From: an uncultured Pseudodesulfovibrio sp.
GTDB taxonomy: Bacteria > Desulfobacterota > Desulfovibrionia > Desulfovibrionales > Desulfovibrionaceae
Assembly (NCBI GenBank): GCA_947259235.1
Contig: CAMYLL010000009.1
Location: 1 to 20,465, forward strand
Direction: 5' to 3'
Length of the DNA: 20,465 bases
Below, in pieces: positions 14,862-20,465 of the stretch. Below the pieces are notes generated by a model. The model was not told the DNA's origin, made no database searches, and saw nothing but the letters and a program-made list of their open reading frames with translations. Positions within the stretch are counted from its first letter, which is position 1, and each line of letters begins with the position of its first letter. Made by a program: the position numbers and the translations under genes.

Positions 14862-16313
14862 CTAAAAATTTTCCGCCCGGACAAGGCCGTCCTGGTTCAT
14901 CGGCTCAGTTCGAGCTGGAAAGGCCTCGGGCCGCACCGCACACACGGCACGCACAAGGGACTGCATGTCCCTGACCGCCAGCGACTCGGGCCGGGCAAGA
15001 CGAACCGCGCGCAGCCCGGCCGCAGAGGGAAACGGGTCCGGCGTCGGCGCTTCGGCCAGTTTGCCGACCCACAGCCCCTGCGTTGAAACAAGATTCTCGG
15101 GATAGCTCTGCCGTCCGAGGATGCAAGCTCCGGTGGCACGATTTCGTTTGTATCCGGTGGACTGATCGATATCCCACAGCTTCCGGCGCAGGCTGACCGG
15201 CTCCACGAGGTCTCCCTCTCCATGCCGGGCCGGGCGTTGCAGCCGCCAGATCACCGAGGACGCTCCGGGTTCCACCGAGAGAACCGGCCCCACGAAATTC
15301 CTTCCGCACACTTCGACCCGCTCCGTGGCGCGCACCGGGGCGCTCGCCGGTTCGCAGGGCCGGACCGCGCCGTCTTCATCCACGGTCCAGACTTTCAGAC
15401 GCACACCGTCCCGACCGAACGATCCGTCCACCCACAGGGCGTCGACCCCGTCGCGGCGCAGGCAGACCACCGTGGCGTCCTCTGGCGCCCACAGGGCGTC
15501 CATGCCCATCAGCTCGACTCCGGAAACCTCGACGTGGGGCAACAGCCGCCGCGCCTTTTCGCCTTCCTCCAGGAGAATGGCGGAGACAAAGGTCGCGTTG
15601 TCATACATGGCCCGGCCGAAATGGGAAGCCGGGACTATCTCCGGCAGCAACGGGTCCATGGTGAAAAGCCCATGACCGACGACCATGGCGTGCCACGCCC
15701 CGGCCACTAGCGGCTCGGCGGACCGGGTCTGCGTCCGTCCATCGAGCAGGAACGGCCGTGAAATCCGACCGCCCCCTCCCGTCCGCCCCCGGATGGCCTC
15801 GGGAATGCCGGGGACCTCGCCCTTCCCGGCCGCTTCGTCCACCAGCGCCATTTGGCCCATGGCCACAATCTCGACAGGACACTCGAATATGGCCGTGTTG
15901 AGCGGCGCCTGGGTCACCGACACGCGCCCGCGGCCGTCTCCGGCGAACCCTGTCAGGGCCGAGCGCACGGTGGCCGCCGTCAGCAGCGGCGAGCGGAAAT
16001 CCATGATCGCCACAGGGGCATCGGGCGGCGTCCCGGCTTCGGCCAGGGCGCGCAGGGCCGCGACGGAGCCGGGTGGCAGCAGTGATCCGTCCGAACCGAC
16101 CACGGCCGGAACGTGGCGCACGGCCACGCCGAGAGTCCGCGCCCAGCGGGGCAGAGCGTCGGCACGGCCCACGACCTGGACCGCATGGTTACGGGCCAGG
16201 AGGGCCAGCTCCGTCCGGAGGCGGTCGAGGAGCAACGCCCCGTCGGCCGTCTCCCACAGCGGGGCCTCGGCCTCGTCAAGCTCGACGGGCAGGAGAATGG
16301 TCACGCCTTCCAT
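14862..16313 (-). CDS. Uncharacterised two-part protein with degenerate cytidylyltransferase-like N-terminus
   Basis: 483 residues. The ATG at 16313 is preceded by a G-rich weak Shine-Dalgarno (GGGGGTG). The N-terminal ~225 residues follow the order of a nucleotidyltransferase fold: VTILLPVEL, LLDRLRTELALLARNHAV with VQVVGRAD, VAIMDFRSPLLTAATVRSAL (101-120), VEIVAMGQMALVDEA, and AGAWHAMVVGHGL. The segment DFRSPLLTAATVRSAL lines up with LFPTHPFRTVSMVRFL of the intact synthetase in this operon. The signature IPARGGSK has no counterpart, so CTP-dependent activity is doubtful. The C-terminal ~255 residues are beta-rich and not recognised (ALWVDGSFGRDGVRLKVWT; VIWRLQRPARHGE). No signal peptide or membrane segment. 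Together with the GT2 fusion at 1149-2519 this makes two degenerate copies of the fold in one locus. The domain assignment rests on pattern only. Confidence 0.68.
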   Translation of the reverse strand: MEGVTILLPVELDEAEAPLWETADGALLLDRLRTELALLARNHAVQVVGRADALPRWARTLGVAVRHVPAVVGSDGSLLPPGSVAALRALAEAGTPPDAPVAIMDFRSPLLTAATVRSALTGFAGDGRGRVSVTQAPLNTAIFECPVEIVAMGQMALVDEAAGKGEVPGIPEAIRGRTGGGGRISRPFLLDGRTQTRSAEPLVAGAWHAMVVGHGLFTMDPLLPEIVPASHFGRAMYDNATFVSAILLEEGEKARRLLPHVEVSGVELMGMDALWAPEDATVVCLRRDGVDALWVDGSFGRDGVRLKVWTVDEDGAVRPCEPASAPVRATERVEVCGRNFVGPVLSVEPGASSVIWRLQRPARHGEGDLVEPVSLRRKLWDIDQSTGYKRNRATGACILGRQSYPENLVSTQGLWVGKLAEAPTPDPFPSAAGLRAVRLARPESLAVRDMQSLVRAVCAVRPEAFPARTEPMNQDGLVRAENF

Positions 16314-16460
16314 TTAGTCACCCCCACGGGGAAAGAGTACTGTGGCCAGCAGCCACAGAGCTGCGTCACACCGTCGGTCGTCCCGCGCTGGAGGCTTGTG
16401 CAACGCCCGCCAGGCTCAACCGGATTTATGGTGATGGTGCCCGTACCCAACATGATCTGC
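16314..16460. other. 147-bp gap within the minus-strand operon
   Basis: This lies between the methyltransferase stop (16461) and the start of the 483-residue protein (16313). It is the largest break in the minus-strand gene series. No ORF with a plausible start signal is seen. It holds the hairpin at 16340-16358. The gap may allow partial termination or a secondary promoter, but I see no convincing -10/-35 pair. Confidence 0.4.
16340..16358 (-). terminator. Hairpin, possible attenuator or weak terminator
   Basis: A perfect 7-bp stem (CTGTGGC with GCCACAG) encloses a 5-nt loop. Read on the minus strand the stem is followed by TACTCTTTCCCC, only moderately T-rich, so efficient intrinsic termination is uncertain. 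It sits about 100 nt after the methyltransferase stop and 27 nt before the next start codon, so it could dampen readthrough into the rest of the operon or influence ribosome loading. Confidence 0.35.
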
Positions 16461-17129
16461 CTACCGTGTCTTCCTGAAAAGGAAGTTCGGGTTCTCGATG
16501 ACCACCTCGTAGTCGTCGCGCCCCTCTATCTCGCGCATGAGCGGGTAGAGACCGAAGGGCGATTTTTCCGAGGAGTCGTCAAAGAGCACATAGCCGCCGG
16601 GAACCAGGAATTCGTGGACGTTTTCAAAGTCCTTGCGGCACTGCTCCGGCTTGTGGCTGCCGTCCACGTAGGCAAAGCCGACAGGTCCGCCCAGCACGGC
16701 CTGGTTGCCGAAGACGTCCTCCAGCCGGGTTCCGGCCCGCCAGAGGTCGAAGAATTCATCGGACAGGGCCATCACCGGATGAGGCAGCCTGTCCTTGCAG
16801 AAAAAGGACACGTTGCGCTTGAATGCACCCATGACGAAATCACGGTATTGTTCATGGCTGAACGGGCTTTCGCCTATGGGACCGCCGGCCTCGGCTCCCT
16901 CGAAGAGCCACTTGTCGGCGCAAAACAGCGTGTTGTCCCTGCCGTTGATCCGACAAAAGTGGGTGATGACGTTGGTGGACAGGCCGCAGAACGATCCGAT
17001 CTCGATCATGGGCAGTGCATCCGGCATATTCTTGACGGCATGGTCGATGCACCAGACGTTGCCCGCGTCGAGCCAACCCGGGTTGGCGAACTTGAGCCAC
17101 AGGATGAAATCGTCATCAATCTTCTTCAC
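16461..17129 (-). CDS. Class I SAM-dependent methyltransferase (Methyltransf_24 type)
   Basis: 222 residues from a GTG start at 17129, chosen because GGAGGG lies 5 nt upstream. A longer frame from a TTG at 17192 would place this Shine-Dalgarno inside the gene and add 21 residues without family similarity. SAM motif I is MIEIGSFCGLST (41-52), followed by an acidic residue in TLFCADKW. Later come VGFAYVDGSHKPEQCRKD and VPGGYVLFDDSSE, hallmarks of the Methyltransf_24 group: the YVDGSH strand and the GGY...DD segment near the active site. Members often occur in glycan clusters as sugar or tailoring methyltransferases. It is the first gene of the minus-strand operon, downstream of the sigma-28-like promoter at 17261-17288, and is separated from the next gene by 147 bp. 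The acceptor is unknown. Confidence 0.88.
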   Translation of the reverse strand: MKKIDDDFILWLKFANPGWLDAGNVWCIDHAVKNMPDALPMIEIGSFCGLSTNVITHFCRINGRDNTLFCADKWLFEGAEAGGPIGESPFSHEQYRDFVMGAFKRNVSFFCKDRLPHPVMALSDEFFDLWRAGTRLEDVFGNQAVLGGPVGFAYVDGSHKPEQCRKDFENVHEFLVPGGYVLFDDSSEKSPFGLYPLMREIEGRDDYEVVIENPNFLFRKTR

Positions 17130-17134
17130 GCGCT

Positions 17135-17140
17135 CCCTCC
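17135..17140 (-). promoter_or_regulatory. Shine-Dalgarno that fixes the GTG start of the methyltransferase
   Basis: GGAGGG on the minus strand lies 5 nt before the GTG at 17129-17127. It is the strongest ribosome-binding match near this gene and decides against the longer TTG-initiated reading. Confidence 0.7.
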
Positions 17141-17199
17141 GTTTGATCGGCGCAATGTGCCGGATATTCGACACCTGCCCGCGATTAAGCAATTATCGG

Positions 17200-17300
17200 A
17201 CCATTCACCTGTCGAGCGATCGCGGCCGCATTTCCATGATTTCTCTTCCGGCTTCTGGTGATATCGGCCGGTCTGGCTGTTTACTTTATGAGTGAATGGT
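17200..17300. repeat. 9-bp inverted repeat flanking the sigma-28-like promoter
   Basis: ACCATTCAC at 17200-17208 and its exact reverse complement GTGAATGGT at 17292-17300 are 83 bp apart. They bracket the sigma-28-like promoter, and the right arm abuts its -35 region. They could be paired operator half-sites, but a 9-bp repeat in a region this size can also arise by chance. Confidence 0.3.
17261..17288 (-). promoter_or_regulatory. Sigma-28 (FliA)-like promoter for the minus-strand glycan operon
   Basis: Read on the minus strand the sequence is TAAAGTAA, 12 nt, then GCCGATAT. The enterobacterial FliA consensus is TAAAGTTT-N11-GCCGATAA, so 6 of 8 and 7 of 8 positions match and the spacer is one base longer. 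Transcription would begin near 17253, giving a leader of roughly 125 nt before the GTG at 17129. Late flagellar genes such as flagellin use this promoter class, so the match suggests the operon is expressed with the flagellar filament. This is inference from a motif. Confidence 0.5.
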
Positions 17301-17346
17301 TGGCGGGTCCATGGTTCCGGTGATCCCGAAAATGCATGGAGCAGTG

Positions 17347-17369
17347 CGGCCCGACCGGCGTCCGGGCCG
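17347..17369. other. GC-rich hairpin in the nadE upstream region
   Basis: CGGCCCG and CGGGCCG form a perfect 7-bp stem around a 9-nt loop. There is no T-run on either side, so it is not a normal intrinsic terminator. It lies upstream of the likely nadE transcription start and might instead be part of a protein-binding site. Confidence 0.3.
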
Positions 17370-17438
17370 AGTATTCCAATTCATTACTCCATAGGGCATG
17401 CCTTTTTGCAATGTCAAGAATCCGCCCGCGCTGCACTG

Positions 17439-17467
17439 TTGCCCAACGGTCGCCTTTGGCGTATCTA
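17439..17467 (+). promoter_or_regulatory. Possible sigma-70 promoter of nadE
   Basis: TTGCCC and TATCTA are separated by 17 nt, a fair match to TTGACA-N17-TATAAT. The -10 element ends 6 nt before the nadE ATG at 17474, so transcription would start at or next to the initiation codon and give a leaderless or nearly leaderless mRNA. No clear Shine-Dalgarno precedes the ATG, which is compatible with this, but an undetected promoter further upstream is equally possible. Confidence 0.25.
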
Positions 17468-17473
17468 GAGCCC

Positions 17474-19132
17474 ATGAAAATCGGCGTGCTGCAACTTAAC
17501 CCCGTTGTGGGGGACATCGACGGCAACTGTGCGGCCGTGCGCGAGGCCGTGGGCCGGGCCGCGGCCCTGGGCGCGGACCTGTGCCTGACCTCCGAGCTGG
17601 CCGTCACCGGCTATCCGCCGCGCGACCTGCTCCTGTACGACGGCTTCGTCACCCGGGCCAGACGCGCCGCCGACGACCTGGCCCGCGACCTGCGCGACGG
17701 CCCCCCCCTGCTCCTCGGCGGGGTGGAGGCCAACCCCTGCGGCGTGGGCAAGCCGGTCTTCAACTGCGCCTTCTGGTGTCAGGGAGGGGAGATCCGCCAG
17801 GTCTTCCGCAAGACCCTGCTGCCCACCTACGACGTCTTTGACGAGGAGCGCTACTTCGAGCCCGCGCCCACGGGCGATCCGGGGGCCAACATCCTGCGCT
17901 TCAACGGCCAGACCATCGCCGTGACCATCTGCGAGGACGCCTGGAACGACAAGGACTACTGGGAAACCAGGGGCTACGTCCGCGACCCCCTGGAGGAAGC
18001 CTCGGTTCATGCGCCGGACGTCATCGTCAATCTCTCTGCCTCGCCGCTCTTTCTGGGCAAGCAGTCCCTACGCGAGGATATGCTGGGAGCCGTGGCCCGC
18101 AAATACCGCGTGCCGCTGGTCTACGCCAACCAGACCGGGGGCAACGACGACCTCGTCTTCGACGGGCGCTCCTGCGCCTTCGGCCCCGACGGAACACTCA
18201 CGGGCCGCGCCCCGGGCTTTGCGCCCGCCGTGGCCGTCTACGACCTGGAATCCCCCGTCCCGGACGCCGTGGCCGCAGACGATTTCCGCCGCGAGGCCGA
18301 GACCTGGCGCGCACTGGTCCTGGGAACCCGCGACTATGTGCGCAAGAGCGGCTTCTCTTCGGTGCTGGTGGGGTTGTCCGGCGGCATAGACTCCGCCGTG
18401 ACCGCAGCCGTGGCCGCCGAAGCCCTGGGACCGGAAAACGTCACCTGCGTGCTCATGCCCTCGCCCTATTCCAGCCAGGGCAGCGTAGACGACTCCCTGG
18501 CCCTGGCAGACAACCTCGGCCTGGCCACCCTGACCCTGCCCATCGCGCCGATCATGGACGCCTACGGCGCGGCCCTGGCCGAACCCTTTGCCGGGCTGGC
18601 CCCGGACACCACGGAGGAAAACATCCAGTCGCGCATCCGCGGCAACCTGCTCATGGCCCTGTCCAACAAGCGCGGCTCGCTGCTGCTGACCACGGGCAAC
18701 AAGAGCGAGCTGGCCGTGGGCTACTGCACCATCTACGGCGACATGTCGGGCGGCTTCGCCGTCATCTCCGACGTGGACAAGACCGGCGTCTTCGCCCTGG
18801 CCCGCTGGTACAACGACCACATCCGCCCGGGCATCCCCGAGGCGATCATCACCAAGCCGCCCTCGGCCGAGCTTCGGCCCGACCAGATGGACCAGGACTC
18901 ACTGCCCCCCTACGACGTGCTCGACGCCATCCTCGCCCTGCACATAGAGCATCACCGCTCCGGGCGGCAGATCATCGAGGCGGGACACGATCCGCAGACC
19001 GTGGACCACGTGCTCCGGCTGGTGCGCTCGGCCGAGTTCAAACGCCGCCAGGCCGCGCCGGGCATCAAGCTGACCCCGCGCTCCTTCGGAACCGGCTGGC
19101 GCATGCCCCTGGCCTGCCGACGCGACATCTGA
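17474..19132 (+). CDS. nadE: Glutamine-dependent NAD(+) synthetase
   Basis: 552 residues, the usual length of the two-domain bacterial enzyme. It amidates nicotinic acid adenine dinucleotide to NAD using ATP and glutamine. Residues ~1-265 are a nitrilase-type glutaminase domain with the Glu-Lys-Cys triad visible as E41 (LTSELAVTGYPPRDLL), K113 (FRKTLLPTYDVFDE) and C153 (VTICEDAW). Residues ~290-552 are the synthetase domain with the PP-loop SGGIDS at 302-307 (VGLSGGIDSAVTAAVAAEAL). LTTGNKSELAVGYCTIYGDM and KPPSAELRPDQMDQDSLPPYDVLD are also highly typical. The ATG at 17474 starts directly before the first strand of the glutaminase domain (MKIGVLQLNPVVGDIDGN); the open frame further upstream is noncoding. 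It is a housekeeping gene that borders the glycan locus and is transcribed away from it. No deviation from the family was noticed. Confidence 0.97.
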   Translation: MKIGVLQLNPVVGDIDGNCAAVREAVGRAAALGADLCLTSELAVTGYPPRDLLLYDGFVTRARRAADDLARDLRDGPPLLLGGVEANPCGVGKPVFNCAFWCQGGEIRQVFRKTLLPTYDVFDEERYFEPAPTGDPGANILRFNGQTIAVTICEDAWNDKDYWETRGYVRDPLEEASVHAPDVIVNLSASPLFLGKQSLREDMLGAVARKYRVPLVYANQTGGNDDLVFDGRSCAFGPDGTLTGRAPGFAPAVAVYDLESPVPDAVAADDFRREAETWRALVLGTRDYVRKSGFSSVLVGLSGGIDSAVTAAVAAEALGPENVTCVLMPSPYSSQGSVDDSLALADNLGLATLTLPIAPIMDAYGAALAEPFAGLAPDTTEENIQSRIRGNLLMALSNKRGSLLLTTGNKSELAVGYCTIYGDMSGGFAVISDVDKTGVFALARWYNDHIRPGIPEAIITKPPSAELRPDQMDQDSLPPYDVLDAILALHIEHHRSGRQIIEAGHDPQTVDHVLRLVRSAEFKRRQAAPGIKLTPRSFGTGWRMPLACRRDI

Positions 19133-19371
19133 CGCCCCCCATCCGCCCAGCCACAGCCACCGATAAACACCCACGGCCGCCGCTCCCTTGAGCCGCCGAT
19201 GGGGATCACAAACGATCACAAGATGTTGCCCGCAGCAAGCGGACGCAGATTCTTTCATTTCCGAAGACAAGACACATCGCAAGCACCGGGCACGACCGAC
19301 GCGTAGTCCCCTACGCGAGGATTTGCCCGGCACGCAGCAACGCAGCGATCGGGCCCTTTGCACCAGCCGGA
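19133..19371. other. Intergenic region between nadE and a convergent membrane-protein gene
   Basis: These 239 bp lie downstream of both flanking genes. No ORF with a credible start signal was found. The main feature is the two-part hairpin at 19286-19330. The first ~150 bp show no structure I can support. Confidence 0.4.
19286..19330. other. Two-tier stem-loop between convergent genes, possible bidirectional terminator or structured RNA
   Basis: An outer 7-bp stem (CCGGGCA at 19286-19292 with TGCCCGG at 19324-19330) and an inner 7-bp stem (CGCGTAG at 19300-19306 with CTACGCG at 19311-19317) share an axis. They are separated by an internal loop of 7 and 6 nt and closed by the tetraloop TCCC. 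Both stems are perfect. There is no T-run on either side, so if it terminates transcription it is not by the canonical intrinsic route. It could serve both nadE and the opposing gene, stabilise 3' ends, or be a dispersed REP-like element. Confidence 0.5.
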
Positions 19372-19857
19372 TCACATGGTGTTGACGAGGGATTGCCCCT
19401 CTCCGCCTCGCTGGCGGAGCTTGCGATAGGCACTGACGTCCTTGTCGAGCTTGTCCAGAATGGCGGGGACGAGACGGTTGCGCTGGGTGCGCCTGGTTGG
19501 GGTCGAGATGTTTCCCCCGTCGGAGAGGGCGAGCCGCATTTCGAAGAGCACCTGGGTGGTGTCGCCCACGGCGCGGTAGGAGTCCTGAAGGGATGTCTGT
19601 ATCGTGACGTTATCGATAAACTTCCCATTGCGGCGGATGAAGGCGAGGAGTTCCTCGATTTCCTTGGGCGAGAACTGCTTGCGGGCGAGATCCCCCGCGA
19701 AATCGAGCTTGCGCTCGGCGCTGCGGCTGAAGAAGGACTCGCCTTTGGGGATGATGTCCAGGTTGAAGAAGACCACCACGACAGCCACGGCGAGGAGGAC
19801 GAGAAAAAAATTTCTCGTCCGTTCCCTGCTTTTTTCCCGGCTGCTTCTGGTTCTCAT
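19372..19857 (-). CDS. Small single-pass membrane protein of unknown function
   Basis: 161 residues. The ATG at 19857 has GGAG 5 nt upstream. The first ~16 residues are rich in Arg, Ser and Lys (MRTRSSREKSRERTRN). They are followed by a strongly hydrophobic segment at ~17-33 (FFLVLLAVAVVVVFF), so the basic end should stay in the cytoplasm and the remaining ~125 residues face the periplasm. There is no signal-peptidase or lipoprotein site, so it is probably anchored. The periplasmic part is hydrophilic and mostly helical (FSPKEIEELLAFIRRNGKF), with one strand-like part (VTIQTSLQDSYRAVGDTTQV) and a basic, Gln/Arg-rich tail. No catalytic motif is seen and I do not recognise the family. It points toward nadE and is divergent from the flavoprotein gene, so it is probably its own transcription unit. 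Confidence 0.72.
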   Translation of the reverse strand: MRTRSSREKSRERTRNFFLVLLAVAVVVVFFNLDIIPKGESFFSRSAERKLDFAGDLARKQFSPKEIEELLAFIRRNGKFIDNVTIQTSLQDSYRAVGDTTQVLFEMRLALSDGGNISTPTRRTQRNRLVPAILDKLDKDVSAYRKLRQRGGEGQSLVNTM

Positions 19858-20047
19858 TATATCTCCGGCAGTTGGGTGTTTTTTGCCTCGGTCGAACTTG
19901 GGCTATACTACGAAACGCCCATTTAGCAAAGGAGCGGGGGAAAGGGTGACGGGCGGCCGGATCACATCCCGGCGGCACGGATGCTCATTCCCTTGCGCAC
20001 CATGCAGGACTCGGTGTACTGACAAATCACCAAACCGGTGGAACTTC
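19858..20047. other. Divergent promoter region, no specific element assigned
   Basis: These 190 bp separate the divergent membrane-protein and flavoprotein genes and must hold both promoters. I find no convincing -35/-10 pair with correct spacing. A TATAAT on the minus strand overlaps the membrane-protein start codon and cannot be its promoter. Confidence 0.35.
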
Positions 20048-20465
20048 ATGAACACACGATACGATCTCATCATCTGCGGCTGCGGCCCTGCAGGAAGCGC
20101 CGCCGGGCTTGCCATGGCCCGCTCCGGGCGCTCGGTGGTCATGCTCGACAAGGAGCACTTTCCGCGCCGCAAGCTGTGCGGCGGGCTGCTGACATGGAAA
20201 TCCGTCCGGCTGCTGGAGACGCTCTGTGGCGAGACCCCGGCCACGCTGATGGACGCGGGAATCATCAACCACCGCAGCGACCGTTTCGTCATCCGCACCT
20301 GGGACCGCCTGCTGGCGGAGGGCGGGATGCCCTACCCCTTCCACGTCATCGACCGCGCCGCCTTTGACGCCCACCTGCTGACGCATGCGGCCAACGCCGG
20401 GGCCGAGATCAGGCAGGGCGCGCGCGTGACAGCCTGCGACCCGGGCGAGCGCGGCGGACGGCCCG
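20048..20465 (+). CDS. Geranylgeranyl-reductase-family FAD-dependent oxidoreductase (3' truncated by window edge)
   Basis: 139 codons are visible and the frame is open to the end of the window. The ATG at 20048 is the first plausible start; a weak GGTGG lies about 8 nt upstream. The N-terminus has the FAD-binding Rossmann motif YDLIICGCGPAGSAAGLAMA (GxGxxG at 11-16), ending in an acidic residue after the second strand (VVMLDKEHFP). It is followed by PRRKLCGGLLTWKS, close to the P-x-x-K-x-C-G-G segment of the geranylgeranyl reductase/FixC-like group. These enzymes reduce isoprenoid double bonds or oxidise and reduce other lipophilic substrates; members in sulfate reducers are mostly uncharacterised. 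The conserved VIDRAAFDAHLL segment, typical of the p-hydroxybenzoate-hydroxylase superfamily, is present. The substrate cannot be assigned from the N-terminal third. Confidence 0.88.
   Translation, partial: MNTRYDLIICGCGPAGSAAGLAMARSGRSVVMLDKEHFPRRKLCGGLLTWKSVRLLETLCGETPATLMDAGIINHRSDRFVIRTWDRLLAEGGMPYPFHVIDRAAFDAHLLTHAANAGAEIRQGARVTACDPGERGGRP

Larger units (their letters stand above)
17130..17473. other. Divergent intergenic region between the glycan operon and nadE
   Basis: These 344 bp separate two divergent transcription units and are visibly more AT-rich than the surrounding genes. They contain the Shine-Dalgarno of the methyltransferase, the sigma-28-like promoter at 17261-17288, a 9-bp inverted repeat (17200-17208 with 17292-17300) flanking that promoter, a GC-rich hairpin at 17347-17369 and a possible nadE promoter near 17439-17467. 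No convincing ORF, tRNA or other RNA gene is seen. Confidence 0.6.

Noticed and set aside
13767..15086. Plus-strand open frame of about 439 codons opposite the propeller-like gene
   Set aside because: No recognisable domain and poor start context; the minus strand has good Shine-Dalgarno sites and coupled junctions.
16113..17261. Plus-strand open frame of about 382 codons covering the methyltransferase and operon gap
   Set aside because: It crosses intergenic sequence and two minus-strand genes; the methyltransferase on the other strand has clear SAM motifs.
17336..17473. Upstream extension of nadE to an ATG at 17336
   Set aside because: The added residues have no family similarity and would cover the promoter region; NadE proteins begin at the MKIGVLQLNP-type strand encoded from 17474.
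19856..19861. TATAAT on the minus strand next to the membrane-protein gene
   Set aside because: It overlaps the ATG start codon itself, so it cannot be that gene's -10 element, and no -35 is properly spaced.
19366..19967. 12-bp direct repeat GCCGGATCACAT at 19366-19377 and 19956-19967 flanking the membrane-protein gene
   Set aside because: Around ten such 12-mer coincidences are expected by chance in a 20-kb window; the first copy overlaps the stop codon of the gene and no mobile-element feature accompanies it.
1..20465. CRISPR arrays, tRNA or rRNA genes, insertion sequences, integrase or att sites
   Set aside because: No regularly spaced repeats, no cloverleaf-like sequences in the intergenic gaps, no transposase or integrase motifs and no terminal inverted repeats were found; the junction near 553-700 has no recognisable mobile-element end.

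Overview
The window looks like a high-GC Gram-negative chromosome. Gene families, codon choice (GCC, CTG, GGC rich) and tightly overlapping genes suggest a Desulfovibrio-like sulfate reducer, but this is inference because there is no rRNA or marker phylogeny here. About 16.5 kb is a surface-glycan locus, most consistent with making, activating and attaching a nonulosonic-acid-type sugar (sialic, legionaminic or pseudaminic acid family), probably for flagellin or another surface structure.

Layout. Positions 1-552 hold the 3' end of a HipA-family kinase toxin. After it, from about 667, a 5'-truncated neuB (nonulosonate synthase) opens a plus-strand operon: a glycosyltransferase fused to a diverged cytidylyltransferase-like domain, a zinc-ribbon methyltransferase, an N-acetyl sugar amidotransferase with an altered PP-loop, a sulfotransferase-like protein, and a second amidotransferase with an intact PP-loop (ends 7332). 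Only 13 bp later it meets a convergent minus-strand operon running from 17129 down to 7346. In transcription order this encodes a SAM methyltransferase, a protein with a degenerate cytidylyltransferase-like N-terminus, a beta-propeller-like protein, a canonical CMP-sugar synthetase, a GT-B-like protein, a GNAT acetyltransferase, a SpsF-type cytidylyltransferase, a Gfo/Idh/MocA dehydrogenase, a second GT-B-like protein and a DegT/DnrJ/EryC1 aminotransferase. Most of these genes overlap by 4 bp (ATGA or GTGA), so they are probably translationally coupled.

Upstream of the minus operon lies a sequence close to the sigma-28 (FliA) promoter consensus (17261-17288, minus strand). If real, it ties the locus to flagellar gene expression and supports flagellin glycosylation. 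Past a 344-bp divergent intergenic region lies nadE (glutamine-dependent NAD synthetase, 17474-19132). It is followed by a small single-pass membrane protein on the minus strand (19372-19857) and the start of a geranylgeranyl-reductase-type flavoprotein that runs off the window (20048-20465).

How the genes may work together: aminotransferase, dehydrogenase and acetyltransferase build an amino sugar; a NeuB enzyme condenses it with PEP; the canonical synthetase activates it with CTP; amidotransferases, methyltransferases and the sulfotransferase decorate it; the GT2 fusion and GT-B proteins transfer it. The locus cannot be complete as seen. Its neuB lacks about the first 90-100 residues, and no NeuC/PseG, 4,6-dehydratase or glutaminase partner (HisH-like) is in view. 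The main points for a second look are the hipA/neuB junction, the two degenerate cytidylyltransferase-like domains, the paired unequal amidotransferases and the sigma-28-like promoter.
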